Assembly: GCA_031273565.1 (NCBI GenBank) | Contig: JAISRR010000123.1 | Span: forward strand, 1-37,220 | From: Zoogloeaceae bacterium | Lineage (GTDB): Bacteria > Pseudomonadota > Gammaproteobacteria > Burkholderiales > Rhodocyclaceae | Length of the DNA: 37,220 nt | Reading direction: 5' to 3' | Part shown: piece after piece, positions 1 through 7,940 of the stretch | Layout of the letters: each line of letters starts with the position of its first letter | How positions within the stretch are numbered: the stretch's first letter is position 1 | Translations under genes and position numbers: made by a program | Notes under the pieces: generated by a model | Seen by the model: only the letters and a program-made list of their open reading frames with translations | Databases searched by the model: none | What the model was told of the DNA's origin: nothing

Positions 1-14
1 CGCGCCGCATGACA

Positions 15-56
15 ACTGTCCTCCGTCATCAGTCCTCAGTCCTCTGAACCCTGATT
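15..56. repeat. degenerate 7-bp tandem repeat at truB 3' end
   Basis: Six consecutive heptads can be laid out on the plus strand: ACTGTCC, TCCGTCA, TCAGTCC, TCAGTCC, TCTGAAC and CCTGATT. The truB stop codon lies inside the array. A very similar array (CAGTCCG, CTGTCCT, CAGCCCT, CTGTCTT) overlaps the end of apbC at 12611-12638. Confidence 0.55.
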
Positions 57-946
57 CGTTTGGGCCAGAGCAAGCCATCGGCTTTGACCATCCCCACGCC
101 CAACAGACCCGCCTGACCATAGACTCTGGCCTCGCCTTGTATGTCTGGCGGCGCGGAAACCGGGTTGCCGTTCGTGAAACGCAGGGCGGCGGCATCCGTC
201 AGGTGAAGGGCGGGCAGGCTGGAAAGCAGGCTGTCGGGCGGTAACAGACAGGCGGAGAGTGCTCCCTGATCGGCGGAGGCCGCCAACGCTTCCAGTTCCG
301 CGAGCGTATGCGCGTTGTCGAGATCAAGCGCGCCAACACGGGTGCGACGCAAGGCGCTGAGATGCGCGCCGCAGCCCAATGTCTTGCCCAGATCTTCGGC
401 CAGCACCCGGATGTAGGTGCCCTTGCTACAGCGCACCCGCAATGTGAAAACGGGCGTTTGCCATGCCAGCAATTCCAGCGCGTGTATCGTGACGGGACGT
501 GGCGCGCGTTCCACTTCCCTGCCCTGCCGCGCCAGTGTGTACAGTGCTCGCCCGTCTTTTTTCAGGGCAGAATACATGGGCGGCACTTGCAGAAGGTCGC
601 CGGTAAAGCGCGGCAACGCCGCTTCAATGTCGGCGCGCGCGCACGTTACCGGCGCGGTCGCTGTTGTTTGTCCTTCGCGGTCGCCGGTACGGGTCGTTAC
701 ACCCAAATGCACTTCGGCCTCATAGCTTTTGTCGGCTTCCAGCAAATCAGCGGAAAACTTGGTCGCCTCACCGAAACAGACCGGCAACAGACCTGTCGCC
801 AAAGGGTCGAGCGTGCCGGTGTGCCCCGCCCTGGCGGCATTGAACAAACGCCGCGCCTTTTGCAGGGCGCTGTTGGAAGTCAGACCTTCCGCCTTGTCGA
901 GCAACAGAACGCCATCGACCTTCGCCCAAACCTGTTTTTTTTGCAT
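29..946 (-). CDS. truB: tRNA pseudouridine(55) synthase TruB
   Basis: Converts U55 in the T loop of elongator tRNAs to pseudouridine in the cytoplasm. The 305-residue product is of normal TruB length. It opens with the family signature: GVLLLDKAEGLTSN near residues 12-25, and AGHTGTLDPLATG near 40-52, which carries the catalytic Asp. KSYEAEVHLG and the SKGTYIRVLAEDLG segment (RNA-binding core) follow, and the C-terminal part resembles a PUA-like tail. The start is the ATG preceded by a weak AGGGAA. The last codons and the stop run into a degenerate 7-bp repeat at 15-56, so the natural C-terminus may have been altered by that repeat. What lies downstream is outside the window. Identification is secure. 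Confidence 0.96.
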   Translation of the reverse strand: MQKKQVWAKVDGVLLLDKAEGLTSNSALQKARRLFNAARAGHTGTLDPLATGLLPVCFGEATKFSADLLEADKSYEAEVHLGVTTRTGDREGQTTATAPVTCARADIEAALPRFTGDLLQVPPMYSALKKDGRALYTLARQGREVERAPRPVTIHALELLAWQTPVFTLRVRCSKGTYIRVLAEDLGKTLGCGAHLSALRRTRVGALDLDNAHTLAELEALAASADQGALSACLLPPDSLLSSLPALHLTDAAALRFTNGNPVSAPPDIQGEARVYGQAGLLGVGMVKADGLLWPKRIRVQRTED

Positions 947-1138
947 CGGGGATTCCCTGGGGTGACAGAAATGCAGGGGCCGTTCGTGAACCGCCCCGGC
1001 ATTTCCTATTTTCTAAGGTTGCAGACTATACCTTACCCGCAAGATACCCGTCACACCGTCACGCCTGTTTGCAGAATGTTTGGCGGATTAGGCAGGGCGT
1101 GCGCTCCGAGCGCGCCGTTGTATCTTTCCTCCTGTAAG

Positions 1139-1426
1139 GAAGTTGATCGGCGTTTCGGGTCCCACCCGAATCATCAGAAGATGGTCGCCAGCGCGTTGGT
1201 CAACAAAGGCAAGACATTGGAGGAACGTCGTCAGTTCGATGACGCCATCACCACCTATGAGGCGCTTGAGCGGCGTTTCGGAAAAGACTGCGAACCGGAT
1301 GATATTCGGGAGTTGGTCGCCAGTGCATTGCAGCGCGCTGCCCACCTGCGAAAGCAAGCGTCATGGCAGACGGTCAAGCAACCCTGCAACCGCCAGCCAC
1401 GTGAGGATGATTTGCATACGGAGTAA
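1139..1426 (+). pseudogene. fragment of a TPR-repeat protein
   Basis: The open frame from about 1139, with a possible ATG at 1181 (81 residues), reads VDRRFG...MVASALVNKGKTLEERRQFDDAI, followed by TTYEALERRFG...ELVASAL. This is one and a half units of the bacterial tetratricopeptide-type repeat in which ALVNKG, a helix with xAIxxYxxxxRRFG, and a second ALxxxA block alternate. Such repeats normally occur many times in long proteins. Here there is no upstream gene body, no clear ribosome binding site before 1181, and the frame ends after the second half-repeat. I read it as the leftover 3' end of a deleted TPR protein; a short functional peptide is possible but unsupported. Confidence 0.5.
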
Positions 1427-1429
1427 AAC

Positions 1430-1519
1430 ATGGGCAAAAAAATTTCATCGTTTTGGGGCTGTTGCCGCTGTGCTGGTCGGCTGACGCGGGAACCGCTTTG
1501 GCGGATGGGGTTTCTCGCC
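1430..1519 (+). pseudogene. frameshifted signal-peptide remnant
   Basis: An ATG at 1430 sits 5 nt after GGAG. The sequence ATGGGC followed by seven A residues reads as MGKKISSFWG as written. If the A run had one more base it would read MGKKNFIVLGLLPLCWSADA, a textbook Sec signal peptide with a KK n-region, a hydrophobic core and a plausible cleavage site. The frame then runs straight into the palindromic repeat at 1520-1580. I infer the 5' end of an exported protein, truncated by the repeat and shifted in its A run. No mature domain is left. Confidence 0.4.
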
Positions 1520-1580
1520 GGGAGCGCGGGGCTTCCGCCCCGCTTTGCCACCCTCTGCGGGGCAGAAGCCCCGCGCTCCC
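1520..1580. repeat. REP-like palindromic element
   Basis: The arms at 1520-1543 and 1557-1580 are inverted copies matching at 23 of 24 positions (GGGAGCGCGGGGCTTC...). Each arm also contains its own small palindrome, GCGGGGC/GCCCCGC. A related, more degenerate element lies at 29955-30024. The structure resembles paired REP elements (BIME-like). Confidence 0.65.
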
Positions 1581-1762
1581 GTCCTGCCTTTTGCGTCGCA
1601 ACAACGCTGCGGCGGGTTTTATTTTGTCCGCAATCGGCGCTCCGAAGGGGCGGAGGGAGGGACGGGCAAGTAGACATTTTTCCGGATTCCCGCCGCTGCT
1701 GCGCAATCCCTGATTACAATGCCTGCCTGCTCACTCACTCACTCACCCTCACGGAGTCCGCC

Positions 1763-2068
1763 ATGTTTCTCGCCATGAACCGCTTTAAAATCGCCCTCGG
1801 GCGTGAAGAAGAATTTATCGACCACTGGCGGCGGCGGGAAAGCCATCTGGATTCCGTGCCCGGCTTTGTCCGGTTTCATCTGCTGAAAGGCGAGACGAAC
1901 GCGGAATACACCCTCTTCGCCTCGCACACCGAATGGGTATCGGAACAGGCGTTCGCCGACTGGACACGTTCGGAAGCCTTCATGAAGGCGCACGCCAACG
2001 CAGGCAGGAGCGCCCGCGAACTCTATCTGGGCGGGCCGCAACTGGAACTTTTCGAGGCCATTCTGTAA
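1763..2068 (+). CDS. antibiotic biosynthesis monooxygenase (ABM) domain protein
   Basis: A 101-residue single-domain protein of the dimeric alpha/beta-barrel ABM fold. It starts MFLAMNRFKIALG, followed by EEFIDHWRRRESHL, PGFVRFHLLKG, and YTLFASHTEWVSEQAFADW. These match the strand-helix-strand pattern and the F/W positions typical of the family. Members include quinol monooxygenases and haem-degrading enzymes; the substrate cannot be told from the sequence. The start is the ATG with ACGGAG 7 nt upstream; the open frame upstream of it is just repeat sequence. It ends 2 nt before rlmJ, so the two are probably co-transcribed. Four TCAC units at 1731-1746 precede the ribosome binding site. Confidence 0.8.
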   Translation: MFLAMNRFKIALGREEEFIDHWRRRESHLDSVPGFVRFHLLKGETNAEYTLFASHTEWVSEQAFADWTRSEAFMKAHANAGRSARELYLGGPQLELFEAIL

Positions 2069-2070
2069 TC

Positions 2071-2943
2071 ATGCTGAGTTACCGCCACGCCTTTCACGCC
2101 GGAAATCACGCCGATGTGCTCAAACATCTGGTGCTGGTGCAGATGCTCGATTACCTGACCCAAAAACCCGCGCCGCTCTGGATCATCGACACGCACGCGG
2201 GCGCGGGTCGCTATCGCCTCGACGCGCGCGAAGCGCAAAAACTGGGCGAATACCGGGAGGGCATCGCCCGCATCTGGGGAAAAAACGAACCGGGCACGCC
2301 GGAAGCGGTCACGGCCTACCTTGCCGCCGTGCGGGAACTGAACCCTTCCGGCGAACTCAAACACTACCCCGGCTCGCCCTGGCTGGCGCAACGCGCCCTG
2401 CGCCCTGCCGACCGTCTGCGTCTGTTTGAACTGCACGGTAACGAATCCCGCCTGCTCGCCCGGAATTTCAAGAGCGCGGGACGCGAGGTGCAGACCACCG
2501 CAGGCGATGGACTTAGGTTGCTGAAATCCCTGCTGCCGCCCCCCGGTCGGCGGGCGCTGACCCTGATCGACCCTTCCTACGAGACGAAAAGCGATTACGC
2601 GAATGTGCTTGCCACCCTGAAAGACGCCCTGAAACGCTTCGCTTCCGGCACCTATGCGGTGTGGTATCCACAGCTTGCCAAAATCGAATCCCGCCAGTTG
2701 CCCGACCGCCTGAAACGCCTGCCCGCAACAGGGACCAATACAGGTATGGACTGGTTGCACGTCAGCCTCTCCGTGCGCGCCCCGGCTGCGGATGGTTTGG
2801 GGATGTGCGGCAGCGGCATGTTCATCATCAACCCGCCCTGGACGCTGGCCGACACCCTGCGCCAAAGCCTGCCCTGGCTCACCCAACAACTGGCGCAGGA
2901 CGATGCGGCGGAGTGGAAACTGGAAACTTCGGCGGACAGGTAA
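2071..2943 (+). CDS. rlmJ: 23S rRNA (adenine(2030)-N6)-methyltransferase RlmJ
   Basis: SAM-dependent methylation of A2030 in 23S rRNA. The 290-residue product begins with the characteristic MLSYRHAFHAGNHADVLKH and shows IIDTHAGAGRYRL (SAM-binding motif I), KHYPGSP, LRPADRLRLFELH, and the catalytic loop LIDPSYETKSDY, in which the second Pro of the DPPY form is Ser. GSGMFIINPPW lies near the C-terminus. The ATG lies 2 nt after the stop of the ABM-domain gene. It is convergent with the MazG-like gene, with 22 nt between the stops. Family assignment is secure; activity is inferred. Confidence 0.94.
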   Translation: MLSYRHAFHAGNHADVLKHLVLVQMLDYLTQKPAPLWIIDTHAGAGRYRLDAREAQKLGEYREGIARIWGKNEPGTPEAVTAYLAAVRELNPSGELKHYPGSPWLAQRALRPADRLRLFELHGNESRLLARNFKSAGREVQTTAGDGLRLLKSLLPPPGRRALTLIDPSYETKSDYANVLATLKDALKRFASGTYAVWYPQLAKIESRQLPDRLKRLPATGTNTGMDWLHVSLSVRAPAADGLGMCGSGMFIINPPWTLADTLRQSLPWLTQQLAQDDAAEWKLETSADR

Positions 2944-2965
2944 TGCGCTTACCCGCAATCCGTCA

Positions 2966-3325
2966 TCAGCCCAGAGCGGTATATTTATCCCGCCGCCCGT
3001 AACTCTTTTTCACCGGATATTTTTGTGCATTCTTCAACAGTTTCGCGTGCAAGGCCGCCGTCAGATCGATTCCGGCGCGATCCGCGAGCAGCAGCAGATA
3101 GGCCAACACATCGGCGCATTCGTCGGCAAGCGCCGCGCGGCCTGCCGGTTCGCCTGCCAGCGCCTCCACTTCGTCGTCGCTTTTCCATTGCGCGAGTTCC
3201 AGCACTTCGGCGGCTTCCAGGCTCAGGGAGACCATCAGATGTCGCAAACCATGAAACTGCGCCCAGTTGCGCTCATCCCGAAAATCCAGCACAGCCCGCG
3301 TCAGGTCTTTTAAACTTTCCGTCAT
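2966..3325 (-). CDS. MazG-like nucleotide pyrophosphohydrolase (dCTP pyrophosphatase type)
   Basis: Small all-alpha NTP pyrophosphohydrolase that hydrolyses (d)NTPs, in the RS21-C6/DCTPP1 group probably (modified) dCTP, to the monophosphate and PPi. The 119-residue product carries the metal-binding pattern EAAEVLEL...DECADVLAYLLLLAD (ExxE and ExxD helices), and the usual C-terminal NAQKYPVKKSYGRRDKY. The start chosen is the ATG at 3325 with GAGGTG about 8 nt upstream; a longer reading frame upstream would overlap pepD. It is divergent from pepD across a 40-bp gap that must hold both promoters. Exact nucleotide preference is not visible. Confidence 0.88.
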   Translation of the reverse strand: MTESLKDLTRAVLDFRDERNWAQFHGLRHLMVSLSLEAAEVLELAQWKSDDEVEALAGEPAGRAALADECADVLAYLLLLADRAGIDLTAALHAKLLKNAQKYPVKKSYGRRDKYTALG

Positions 3326-3365
3326 TGTTTGCCCACCTCGTTTTGTCACCTTGCAGAGAAACGCC

Positions 3366-4832
3366 ATGATACCCAATCCCGCCGCTTCCGTTTTTGCCGC
3401 CTTGCAACCGCAAGCCGTCTGGCGGCATTTCGCCACGCTCTGCGCGATTCCCCGTCCCTCAAAGCACGAAGCCGCGCTGGTCGCGCACCTCGAAGCCTGG
3501 GCCGGAAACCGGGGTATCGCAACCCGCGTCGACGCGGCGGGCAACCTGTTGCTCTCCAGACCCGCCACGCCCGGACGGGAAAACGCGCCCGGCATCATCC
3601 TGCAAGGCCATCTGGACATGGTGTGCCAGCAAACGAGTGGACACGCGCACGATTTTTATCATGACCCGATTCAACCGGAGGTGGAAGATGGCTGGCTCAT
3701 GGCGCGCCATACCACGCTGGGCGCGGACAATGGCGTCGGCGTCGCGCTGGCGCTGGCGGCGCTGGAAGATGACCGTCTGTCGCACGGCCCGCTGGAAGTC
3801 CTGCTGACGGTGGACGAAGAAGCGGGCATGGGCGGCGCGCATGGTTTAGAGGCCGGAACCCTGCGGGGGCGCATTCTGCTCAATCTGGACACCGAAGAAT
3901 GGGGCGCGTTTTATCTGGGTTGCGCGGGGGGCGTAACGGTCGAAGCCACGCTGCCGGTCGCGGCAACGTCAACGCCCGCCGATTGGCAAGGCGGCGAATT
4001 GCGCGTGGACGGTCTCCTGGGCGGACATTCCGGCATCGACATCCACCTGCCCCGCGCCCATGCAAGCCGCGTGCTGCTCGCAACAGTGTTGCAACTGCGC
4101 GGCCCGCATCACTTCGAGGTCGCTACGCTGGCGGGCGGCGACGCCATCAACGCCCTGCCCCGCAGGGCCGGCGCCCTGCTCGCCCTGCCGCCGGGAGAAT
4201 TTCCGACGCTGGCGAATGCCGTGCAACAGGCGGAAACGGGCTTGCGACAGCAATGGCGCGAAGAACCGGGCCTGCGTTTATCGCTGACGCCCGCGCCCCG
4301 GCCTGAGCGGGTATTGGCGCAGTGGCCTGAACATTTCACGGCGCTATGCGCCCTGCCCTATGGCGTGGCCGCCATGAGCGCCGATTTTCCCGGCGTGGTG
4401 GAAACATCCAATAACCTCGCGCCGCTGGACATTTCATCTTCAGGCATTCGGGCGAGTTTTCATGTGCGTTCCCTGCGCGACGCGACGCGGGACGAACTGG
4501 CTGCCCGCATCATCCGGCAAATCGAACAAACCGGTGGAACGGCAGAGGCGCTGGGCGCGTATCCCGGCTGGACGCCCGACCCCGATTCACCCCTCCTGTG
4601 CCGCTGCCTGTCCATCCATCAACAGGAATTCGGCAGCCGTCCCCGTCTGGAAGTCATCCACGCCGGGCTGGAATGCGGCCTGTTCGCGCGCAGCCATCCG
4701 CAACTCGCCATGCTCTCCTTCGGCCCCGACATCCGTGGCGCGCACGCGCCGGGCGAGCGGGTGGAAATCGCCTCGGTCGGCCATTGCTGGCGATTGCTCG
4801 TCCGCCTGCTCGACCAGCTTTCCATTGTCTGA
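3366..4832 (+). CDS. pepD: aminoacyl-histidine dipeptidase PepD (M20 family)
   Basis: Cytosolic dinuclear-zinc dipeptidase acting on Xaa-His and other dipeptides. The product has 488 residues, normal for PepD. Visible motifs are LQGHLDMVC (zinc His and Asp), LGADNGVGVA (bridging Asp), TVDEEAGMGGA (catalytic and metal-binding Glu), LLGGHSGIDIH in the lid domain, and AGLECGLF and PDIRGAHAPGE toward the C-terminus. The start is the ATG at 3366, giving MIPNPAASVFAALQPQAVWRHF, which matches the family N-terminus; the ribosome site is weak (AGAGAA). The gamma-carbonic anhydrase gene follows after 15 nt, so the two probably form one unit. Confidence 0.94.
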   Translation: MIPNPAASVFAALQPQAVWRHFATLCAIPRPSKHEAALVAHLEAWAGNRGIATRVDAAGNLLLSRPATPGRENAPGIILQGHLDMVCQQTSGHAHDFYHDPIQPEVEDGWLMARHTTLGADNGVGVALALAALEDDRLSHGPLEVLLTVDEEAGMGGAHGLEAGTLRGRILLNLDTEEWGAFYLGCAGGVTVEATLPVAATSTPADWQGGELRVDGLLGGHSGIDIHLPRAHASRVLLATVLQLRGPHHFEVATLAGGDAINALPRRAGALLALPPGEFPTLANAVQQAETGLRQQWREEPGLRLSLTPAPRPERVLAQWPEHFTALCALPYGVAAMSADFPGVVETSNNLAPLDISSSGIRASFHVRSLRDATRDELAARIIRQIEQTGGTAEALGAYPGWTPDPDSPLLCRCLSIHQQEFGSRPRLEVIHAGLECGLFARSHPQLAMLSFGPDIRGAHAPGERVEIASVGHCWRLLVRLLDQLSIV

Positions 4833-4847
4833 AAAAAGGAGTATCCC

Positions 4848-5375
4848 GTGAGCCTCTACCAACTCGGCCCCATCGCCCCACAATTGGGGCGCAATGTCTG
4901 GGTTGCCCCCAACGCCAGCGTAATCGGCGACATTCGCCTTGCCGACGAAGCCTCGGTCTGGTTTGGCGCGGTGCTGCGCGGCGACAACGACCCCATTGTG
5001 GTCGGCGAACAAAGCAACATCCAGGATCACGCCGTGTTGCACACCGACAAAGGCGCGCCGCTCACTCTGGGCGCGCGCGTCACCGTCGGGCATCTGGCGA
5101 TGCTGCATGGCTGCACGATTGGCGACGGCAGTCTGATTGGCATGAGCGCCGTGCTGCTGAACCGCTGCCAGATCGGACATCACTGCATCGTCGGCGCGCA
5201 CGCCCTGATTCCCGAAGGCAAAATTTTTCCTGACCGTGTGCTGATCGTCGGCTCCCCGGCTCGCGTGGTGCGTGAATTGAGTAATGAAGAAGTCGCCCGC
5301 CTGGAACAGAGCGCCCTGCACTACGCCGAAAACGCGCAACGTTTTCGACGGGATTTGCTGGCCTTGTCCTGCTGA
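4848..5375 (+). CDS. gamma-class carbonic anhydrase-like hexapeptide protein
   Basis: A 175-residue left-handed beta-helix protein of the gamma-carbonic anhydrase/YrdA/PaaY group. Hexapeptide repeats run from about residue 12 to 130 (NASVIGDI, ASVWFGAVLRGD, ITVG-type turns). The zinc-type histidines are in place: QDHAVLHTD, then GHLAMLHGC. A C-terminal helix (NEEVARLEQSALHYAENAQRF) closes the trimer. The start is GTG with AAGGAG upstream. Many family members bind metal but have weak or unknown activity, so carbonic anhydrase function is family knowledge, not shown here. It is the second gene after pepD and is followed by a strong terminator. Confidence 0.9.
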   Translation: MSLYQLGPIAPQLGRNVWVAPNASVIGDIRLADEASVWFGAVLRGDNDPIVVGEQSNIQDHAVLHTDKGAPLTLGARVTVGHLAMLHGCTIGDGSLIGMSAVLLNRCQIGHHCIVGAHALIPEGKIFPDRVLIVGSPARVVRELSNEEVARLEQSALHYAENAQRFRRDLLALSC

Positions 5376-5468
5376 ACATTGTGGATCGGAGGGGAAAAGC
5401 GTCAGCAGGGGCACGGTCATTGAAGATTGCAAAACCGTAAAATCAAACGCCCTCTGCCCCTTCGGGAC

Positions 5469-5494
5469 GCCTCCCTCAAAGAGGGAGGCTTTTA
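5469..5494 (+). terminator. Rho-independent terminator after the carbonic anhydrase gene
   Basis: A perfect 9-bp stem, GCCTCCCTC and GAGGGAGGC with an AAA loop, is followed by TTTTA. It ends the pepD unit. The sequence just after it (5497-5545) is another G/C-tract hairpin region resembling a repetitive intergenic element. Confidence 0.85.
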
Positions 5495-5591
5495 ATGCCC
5501 CCCTCACCGATGGGGGGGCGGCGAAGCCGTCGGGGGGAGTGGTTCAGCACAATGAGCATACGCTGGTGTGCATAGGCTAAACCGCGCAGGG

Positions 5592-6776
5592 TTATAGATT
5601 CAGCAGCGTTTGCGTATGATGGGCGATCATCCATTCCTCGTTGGTGGGGATGACCAGCACATCGACGTTACTGTCCGGCGCGCTGATGCGGAGGTCGTGG
5701 CGCGCGTTGGCTTCCGGGGCGAGTTTGATGCCCAGCCAGCCGGAGAGAATGGCGACGCGGCGACGAATTTCGGCGGCATGTTCGCCGATGCCGCCGGTAA
5801 ACACCAGCGCGTCCAGACCGCCCGCTGCCGCCGACATCGAACCGAGTTCACGGGCGATGCGGTAACAGAACAGGTCTACGGCTTGCTGCGCTTCCGGCTT
5901 GTCGCTGGAAAGCAGGGTACGCATGTCCTGACTGATGCCGGAAACGCCCAGAAGACCGGATTCCTTGTAGAGCAGATGGGTGATTTCTTTCGCGCCCATC
6001 CCCTTGCTTTCCATCAGGTAGAGCAGCACGCCGGGGTCGATCGTACCGACGCGGGTGCCCATGACCAGACCATCCACGGCGGTGAAACCCATGGTGGTGG
6101 CGACGCCGCGCCGGTTGACCATCGCGGCCATGCTGGCGCCGTTGCCCAGGTGCGCGATGACGACGCGACCTTCGGCGCGGGGCGAATGCTCCGGCAGCAC
6201 GCGGGCGATGTATTCGTAGGAGAGACCGTGGAAACCGTAGCGGCGCACGCCTGCCGCCGTGAAATGGCGGGGCAGGCCGAAGATCTGGGCTTCATCGGGC
6301 TGGGTGCGGTGGAAGGCGGTGTCAAAACACCCCACCTGGGCGGTGCCGGGCATCAACGTCTGAATGGCGTAAATGCCGGCGAGGTTGTGCGGCTGGTGCA
6401 GGGGCGCGAGGGGGGTTAATTCTTCGAGTTGTTCCAGCGTGTCGCTTTCCAGACGCACAGGCTTGGAATAGAGTTGCCCGCCGTGTACGACCCGGTGGCC
6501 GACGGCGACGATTTTCCAGTCGGAAGCCTGGGCGGTGAACCAGGACAGGAGGTGATCGAAAGCCTGTTTGTGGTCGGGATTGGCAACAGGCAGATTGCCG
6601 TCCGCAATCTTGTCGCCCGCCTTGTTCTTGGCGACCAGCTTGGCAACCGGGGTGCCGATGCCGTCGATCTGGCCGGAAATGACGGCGGCTTCCGCCAGGG
6701 CGCTGCCTTCCAGGGGAAAGAGCGCGAACTTGATTGAGGATGATCCGGCGTTGATGGTGAGGATGGAACGACTCAT
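5592..6776 (-). CDS. ackA: acetate kinase AckA
   Basis: Interconverts acetyl-phosphate plus ADP and acetate plus ATP. The 394-residue protein shows the ASKHA fold hallmarks: ILTINAGSSSIKFALF at the N-terminus, VGHRVVHGG, the CFDTAFHRT segment, HLGNGASM (phosphate loop), and VFTGGIGEHAAEIR near the C-terminus. Its ATG lies 3 nt after the pta stop, so the two are translated from one message, with pta first. With Pta it makes the acetyl-CoA to acetate overflow/energy route. Identification is secure. Confidence 0.96.
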   Translation of the reverse strand: MSRSILTINAGSSSIKFALFPLEGSALAEAAVISGQIDGIGTPVAKLVAKNKAGDKIADGNLPVANPDHKQAFDHLLSWFTAQASDWKIVAVGHRVVHGGQLYSKPVRLESDTLEQLEELTPLAPLHQPHNLAGIYAIQTLMPGTAQVGCFDTAFHRTQPDEAQIFGLPRHFTAAGVRRYGFHGLSYEYIARVLPEHSPRAEGRVVIAHLGNGASMAAMVNRRGVATTMGFTAVDGLVMGTRVGTIDPGVLLYLMESKGMGAKEITHLLYKESGLLGVSGISQDMRTLLSSDKPEAQQAVDLFCYRIARELGSMSAAAGGLDALVFTGGIGEHAAEIRRRVAILSGWLGIKLAPEANARHDLRISAPDSNVDVLVIPTNEEWMIAHHTQTLLNL

Positions 6777-6779
6777 GGT

Positions 6780-7733
6780 TTATTTTCCTTTCTGGTTGGC
6801 GTGAGCGATCAGGGCGGCGATGACGCAGGATGCCGTGCGCGTTTCGGCGCTGTCGGCGCGCGACGTGAGAATGACCGGGGCTTTTGCGCCCAGCACGATG
6901 CCCGCAGTCAGGGCGTTGGCGAGGTATTCGAGTTGTTTGAACAGCACGTTGCCCACTTCCAGATTGGGCACCAGAAAAATGTCGGCTTGCCCGGCGACCG
7001 GCGATTTGATGCCTTTTATACGCGCGGCTTCGGGAGAGACGGCGTTGTCGAAGGCGAGCGGGCCATCAAGAACGCCACCCTTGATCTGGCCACGGTCGGC
7101 CATTTTGCAGAGGGCGGCGGCTTCCAGCGTGGCGGGCATTTTGGGATTCACCGTTTCCACCGCCGCGAGGATGGCGACCTTGGGTTCGGCGATGCCGAGC
7201 GCGTGGGCGAGGTCGATGGCGTTCTGGGCGATGTCCACCTTTTCTTCCAGAGTGGGGGCGATATTGACGGCGGCATCGGTAATCAGCATGGGCCGGGGAT
7301 AGGTCGGCACATCCATGACAAAAACATGGCTGATGCGGCGTTTGGTGCGGAATTCGTTGGCGCGAGCGACAACGGCTCCCATCAGTTCGTCGGTGTGCAG
7401 GCTGCCTTTCATCAACGCGACGGCTTCGCCCTCGCGCACCAGTTGAACGGCGCGGGTGGCGGATTCAATACTGTACGGAATATCGACGATACGCACGCCC
7501 CTGATGTCCAGGCTGAATTCTTCGGCGACCGCGCGAATTCTGGCTTCCGGGCCGACCAGAATCGGCTGGATGACGCCGGCGGCGGCGGCCATGAGCGGCC
7601 CACGCAGGGATTCCCGGTCACAGGGGTAGGCAACGGCGACGGGAATGGGGGGCAGTCCCTTGACGCGCGCGACCAGACGGTTCAGACGTTCTTGTTTATC
7701 GTTGGTGGCAATTTCGGATGGGGTGATCGACAT
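6780..7733 (-). CDS. pta: phosphate acetyltransferase (PTA/PTB family)
   Basis: A 317-residue phosphate acyltransferase, the short form consisting of the PTA/PTB domain only. Segments seen are AVAYPCDRESLRGPLMAAAAG, the ALMKGSLHTDELMGAV loop, HVFVMDVPTYPRPMLITDAAVN, and ADIFLVPNLEVGNVLFKQL. The family converts acetyl-CoA (or butyryl-CoA) and Pi to the acyl-phosphate and CoA. Because ackA follows directly, acetyl-CoA is the likely substrate, but a butyryl-type preference cannot be excluded from sequence. CTGGAG is the ribosome site. A 14-bp palindrome at 7779-7792 lies 46 bp upstream. Confidence 0.88.
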   Translation of the reverse strand: MSITPSEIATNDKQERLNRLVARVKGLPPIPVAVAYPCDRESLRGPLMAAAAGVIQPILVGPEARIRAVAEEFSLDIRGVRIVDIPYSIESATRAVQLVREGEAVALMKGSLHTDELMGAVVARANEFRTKRRISHVFVMDVPTYPRPMLITDAAVNIAPTLEEKVDIAQNAIDLAHALGIAEPKVAILAAVETVNPKMPATLEAAALCKMADRGQIKGGVLDGPLAFDNAVSPEAARIKGIKSPVAGQADIFLVPNLEVGNVLFKQLEYLANALTAGIVLGAKAPVILTSRADSAETRTASCVIAALIAHANQKGK

Positions 7734-7778
7734 AGCAAACTCCAGGATAAAAAACAGGCAATGAGAACGGGCGCGAAT

Positions 7779-7792
7779 CGTCAGACCTGACG
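7779..7792. promoter_or_regulatory. operator-like palindrome upstream of pta-ackA
   Basis: CGTCAG-AC-CTGACG has perfect 6-bp arms 46 bp before the pta start codon. It is small enough for a dimeric regulator site, but no regulator is suggested by context. It may also be a weak RNA hairpin in the leader. Confidence 0.3.
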
Positions 7793-7856
7793 CCCCGATG
7801 TCCGGGCAAAAATTCCTTGCCGAACCGCCCCGATTGCCGGGACTCCGCCTTATAAG

Positions 7857-7880
7857 CGCCGCCCCGTGTTCCGGGCGGCG
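7857..7880. other. GC-rich hairpin between fabI and pta
   Basis: CGCCGCCC and GGGCGGCG form a perfect 8-bp stem with an 8-nt loop, downstream of the fabI stop and upstream of pta. No U run follows on the minus strand, so it is not a classical terminator. It may stabilise the fabI mRNA end. Confidence 0.3.
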
Positions 7881-7940
7881 TACCCCGACCTGAACGGCGG
7901 CAGGCTCAGGCCGGGGGGAAGGGGGTTACGCGGGCGCGAC

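Noticed and set aside
308-1426. A 372-codon plus-strand frame across truB
   Set aside because: Its first 220 codons are antisense to truB, which has full family motifs. Only the last 80 or so codons look protein-like, and these are reported as a TPR fragment.
7805-7835. GGCAAGGAATTTTTGCC upstream of pta as a sigma-54 promoter
   Set aside because: GG and GC are 12 nt apart rather than the required 10; it is better seen as a short inverted repeat.
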